Shown piece by piece: positions 61,599 through 64,000 of a stretch of 64,000 nucleotides of DNA. Position 1 is the stretch's first letter. Each line of letters opens with the position of its first letter. The position numbers and the translations under genes were made by a program. Origin of the DNA: Microbacterium sp. 18062 (lineage in GTDB: Bacteria; Actinomycetota; Actinomycetes; Actinomycetales; Microbacteriaceae); contig NZ_CACSKB010000014.1 in the NCBI RefSeq assembly GCF_902706225.1, positions 1 to 64,000 on the forward strand, read 5' to 3'. The notes beneath the pieces are model-generated. The model was not told the DNA's origin and did no database searches. It saw only the letters and a program-made list of their open reading frames with translations.

Positions 61599-62537
61599 TC
61601 AGTTCTCGCGGAGGTCTTCGAACAGGGCGGTGGTGAGGTAGCGCTCTCCCGTGTCGGGCACGATCACGACGATGCGCTTGCCGGCGCTCTCGGGACGCCT
61701 CGCGATCTCGAGCGCGGCCCAGACCGCGGCACCGCTGGACATCCCGACGAGAAGCCCCTCGGATGCGGCGAGCTCGCGCGCGACGCGCAGCGAGTCGGCG
61801 AACTCGACGTCGACGACCTCGTCGATGACATCGCGGTCGAGGATGGCGGGCACGAAGTTCGGTCCGATGCCCTGGATCTTGTGGGGGCCGGGGTGTCCCT
61901 CGGTCAGGATGGGCGAGTCCTTCGGCTCGACGGCCACGATGCGCACGCCCGGCACCTTCTCCTTGAGCACCTGGCCGACCCCGGTGATCGTGCCGCCCGT
62001 GCCGATGCCGGCGACGAAGACGTCGACCTCTCCGTCCGTGTCGCGGAGGATCTCCTCCGCGGTGGTCGTGCGGTGGATCGCGGGGTTGGCCTCGTTCTCG
62101 AACTGGCGCACCCAGACGGCCCCCGGGGTCTCGGCGACGATGCGCTTGGCCTCGTCGACGGCGAGGGTCATGCCCTTGGTCGGGTCGGTGAGGACGAGCT
62201 CGGCGCCGAACGCCTTCAGCAGGATGCGCCGCTCCTTCGACATGGAGGCGGGCATCGTCAGGATGACCCGGTAGCCGCGGGCCGCGCCCACCATCGCCAG
62301 GGCGATCCCGGTGTTGCCGCTCGTCGACTCGACGATGGTGCCGCCCGGCTGCAGCTCGCCCGACGCCTCCGCGGCGTCGACGAGGGCGATGCCCAGGCGG
62401 TCCTTGACGCTGGAGGCCGGGTTGTAGAACTCGAGTTTGACCAGGACCTCTGCGTCGACGCCCTCGGTGACGCGGTTCAGGCGGACGAGGGGTGTGCCGC
62501 CGAACGCGGTCGTGATGTCGGAGTGGATACCGGGCAT
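61599..62537 (-). CDS. cysK: Cysteine synthase A (O-acetylserine sulfhydrylase)
   Basis: A 312-residue PLP enzyme. [12 protein letters not shown] starts the fold, the PLP Lys is in [31 protein letters not shown] binds substrate, and [15 protein letters not shown] binds PLP phosphate. With cysE, directly after it, this is the cysteine-synthesis pair. AAGG precedes the ATG; a -10 box TAGGCT (62574-62579) lies about 37 bases upstream. Confidence 0.94.
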   Translation of the reverse strand: MPGIHSDITTAFGGTPLVRLNRVTEGVDAEVLVKLEFYNPASSVKDRLGIALVDAAEASGELQPGGTIVESTSGNTGIALAMVGAARGYRVILTMPASMSKERRILLKAFGAELVLTDPTKGMTLAVDEAKRIVAETPGAVWVRQFENEANPAIHRTTTAEEILRDTDGEVDVFVAGIGTGGTITGVGQVLKEKVPGVRIVAVEPKDSPILTEGHPGPHKIQGIGPNFVPAILDRDVIDEVVDVEFADSLRVARELAASEGLLVGMSSGAAVWAALEIARRPESAGKRIVVIVPDTGERYLTTALFEDLREN

Positions 62538-62573
62538 GGCTGGCCTTTCGAGAAGTCTGCGGAGCTCTCGACC

Positions 62574-62579
62574 AGCCTA
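62574..62579 (-). promoter_or_regulatory. -10 box TAGGCT of cysK-cysE
   Basis: TAGGCT on the minus strand, overlapping the stop codon of the upstream permease gene; the predicted leader is about 30 bases with AAGG before the ATG. Confidence 0.45.
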
Positions 62580-63674
62580 GGGGACTCGTAGTTCCCGGAT
62601 GGGGTCTCTGCGACTTGCGACGATTGCGGGGGCGATGGCGGCGAGCGTTGCGGTGAGGAGTGTGAGGATGGCGAGAGCTGCGGTGAAGGAGATGCCCGGC
62701 CAGGGGTCGCCGGTGGCGAGGAGGATGGCGGCGCCGGTGAGGGTGCCGAGGGTGATTCCCGCTGTGGTGAGGATGAGGGTCTGGGCGATCAGGAGGCTGA
62801 TGATGGAGCTGCGGGTGGCGCCGAGTGCGCGGCGGCGGCCGAAGTCTTTGCGGCGCATCATGACGAGGCCGTAGAGCAGCACGGCGAGCAGTATCCCGGT
62901 CACGGCGAGCAGGGCGAGTACGAGGCCGCGGGAGAACGACACCAGTTGTCCTTGGACGAGCCCGCGGAGTTGTGCGAGGGTCTCGCTGGTCTGCACGGTC
63001 ACTTTCGTCGGGTCTTCGGCTGCGAGGACGGAGAGCGCGGCGTTGGAGACGGGGGTGATGAGTTCGGGGGCGGCGGAGATGATGACGATGACGTTCACGG
63101 TCTCGGTGCCGGCGGCATCCGGTACAGGGATGAGGGTGAGCGGTTCGGAGGCGCTCAAGAAGTCGGGCACGTCGAGGCGGCCGCCGATACCGAAGGTCTC
63201 ACCGGTCGTCAGGGTGATCGAGCCGGCGTCGTCTGCCATGCCGAACTGTTCGAGCGCGCCGGGGGATGCGTAGGCGAGTTGCCCGGGAACGGGGAGGCTC
63301 TGGGGGATGCCGAGTCGTTCGAGGTGTGTGCCGTATGCGTACCGCACCGGCACGCGGGTGCCGTCGGCGACGAGGGTGTTGGTGGCGTCGGTGGCGGTGG
63401 AGAACGCTCCGGCCCACTCGATGCCCTCGATCGCCGCCATCCGGTTCAGCACGTCGCTGGTGATGCCGGCGCCGTCTTCTGCGCGGATGGTGATGGCGCG
63501 CGTGCCGACGGAGTCGATGGAGCCGAGGACCTGCTGTTCTGCGCCCACGGTTCGTCCGGTCGTCAGAAGCACGGCGAGGACCATGCCGGTGACCATCAGC
63601 AAGGTCAGCGTGGAGGCCACGGGCTGAGAGCGTGCGGATGCCGCGGCCTCACGGATCAGTGTGTTCCATCTCAC
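62577..63674 (-). CDS. MacB/FtsX-like ABC transporter permease
   Basis: A 365-residue permease with the MacB topology: one N-terminal helix (about 18-38, [16 protein letters not shown]), a large extracytoplasmic domain, then three C-terminal helices. The FtsX core reads [30 protein letters not shown]. The Ala-rich last helix ends near [15 protein letters not shown] start overlapping the ATPase stop. These transporters use mechanotransmission to move peptides, lipoproteins or drugs; substrate unknown. Confidence 0.85.
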   Translation of the reverse strand: MRWNTLIREAAASARSQPVASTLTLLMVTGMVLAVLLTTGRTVGAEQQVLGSIDSVGTRAITIRAEDGAGITSDVLNRMAAIEGIEWAGAFSTATDATNTLVADGTRVPVRYAYGTHLERLGIPQSLPVPGQLAYASPGALEQFGMADDAGSITLTTGETFGIGGRLDVPDFLSASEPLTLIPVPDAAGTETVNVIVIISAAPELITPVSNAALSVLAAEDPTKVTVQTSETLAQLRGLVQGQLVSFSRGLVLALLAVTGILLAVLLYGLVMMRRKDFGRRRALGATRSSIISLLIAQTLILTTAGITLGTLTGAAILLATGDPWPGISFTAALAILTLLTATLAAIAPAIVASRRDPIRELRVP

Positions 63675-64000
63675 AGGCGGACCTCGCGATCGCAGGCCGC
63701 TGCCACGTCGGGTGAGTGGGTGACGACGATCACGGCGGCACCCGATCGGGCGTGGTCGCGCATCGCGCCGACGACGAGCTCGCTGGTGACGGGATCGAGG
63801 TTTCCGGTGGGTTCGTCGGCGAGCAGGATTCTCGGGTCGCTCAGCAGCGCACGGCACAGCGCTATGCGCTGGGCCTGTCCGCCGGAGACCTGGCCGGGCT
63901 TGCGGTCGCCGGGCACGTCCACCCCGAACCGTTCCAGCAGCTCCTCGCCGCGCGCTCGTGCCGCCGCGCGCGTCTGGCGTCGATAGAGGGCGCCTTCCGT
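63671..64000 (-). CDS. ABC transporter ATP-binding protein, C-terminal part (cut by window edge)
   Basis: The last 109 residues of a LolD/MacB-type ATPase are in the window. The signature motif [16 protein letters not shown], Walker [14 protein letters not shown] and the H-loop [13 protein letters not shown] are visible. The DEPTGNLD sequence places it in the MacB/LolD class and fits the permease, which overlaps its stop by GTGA. Walker A lies beyond the edge. Confidence 0.9.
   Translation of the reverse strand, partial: TEGALYRRQTRAAARARGEELLERFGVDVPGDRKPGQVSGGQAQRIALCRALLSDPRILLADEPTGNLDPVTSELVVGAMRDHARSGAAVIVVTHSPDVAAACDREVRL

Overview
This 64 kb window is very GC-rich chromosomal DNA from a high-GC Gram-positive bacterium, almost certainly a Microbacteriaceae actinobacterium close to Microbacterium. 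The evidence is the start of an actinobacterial kgd gene at the left edge, a guaB1 gene, the gene order argS-lmeA-lysA-hom-thrC-thrB-rho-prfA, a Rho with a long disordered N-terminus, and many promoters in which a TANNNT -10 box sits only 6-9 bases before the start codon (leaderless mRNAs). I see no intact insertion sequence, prophage or CRISPR array, so this is mostly core chromosome with a few accessory patches.

Layout. 0-5.4 kb: kgd (partial), guaB1, a decayed AbiEi/DUF559-type gene set among short palindromes, and two tandem CNNM/CorC membrane proteins. 5.4-20 kb: housekeeping and small-molecule genes (old yellow enzyme, nnrD, GT87 glycosyltransferase, thiamine-binding protein, two MFS transporters, metX and metY for direct sulfhydrylation, SDR, phosphoribosyltransferase, ung, GNAT, hydrolase, AhpD-like protein, tyrosine phosphatase). 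20-25 kb: a SIP-domain protein behind a palindromic iron-box-like site, then a minus-strand unit of TPM protein, PspA, arginase-like protein and an HExxH protein. 25-29.3 kb: DUF3097, trmB, a degenerate CPBP protein, a PIG-V-type mannosyltransferase and tRNA-Arg(CCG). 29.6-32.5 kb: a copper module (copZ, copB-type ATPase, csoR) behind a promoter with two CsoR-type operators.

32.5-41.9 kb is the most intriguing region. A sugar/nucleoside-type ABC importer and a nucleoside hydrolase diverge from each other. Facing them is an operon encoding two S-adenosylhomocysteine-hydrolase homologues (one divergent, one degenerate), an adenosine-type deaminase and a flavin monooxygenase. Together they look like an uptake and breakdown route for an unusual purine nucleoside, perhaps an S-adenosyl or S-inosyl thioether. 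This is inference from family and context.

42-47.7 kb: manganese catalase, SRPBCC protein, a phytoene-desaturase-like oxidoreductase, the manganese exporter mntP, an SGNH hydrolase and a transglutaminase-like protein. 47.8-58.5 kb: argS, then lysine/threonine biosynthesis (lysA, hom, thrC, thrB) and rho-prfA, tightly packed. Immediately after prfA the usual prmC is absent. In its place is a frameshifted DUF559-type relic bracketed by two copies of a hairpin repeat. 59.6-64 kb: an amidase, cysE-cysK, and a MacB-like ABC permease plus ATPase cut by the right edge.

Scattered between genes are at least four families of short palindromic or repeated elements (about 2 kb; 20.6/26.1/32.5 kb; 26.0/47.7 kb; 58.5/59.5 kb). 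All gene calls come from reading the translations; no database search was possible, so family names rest on recognised motifs.
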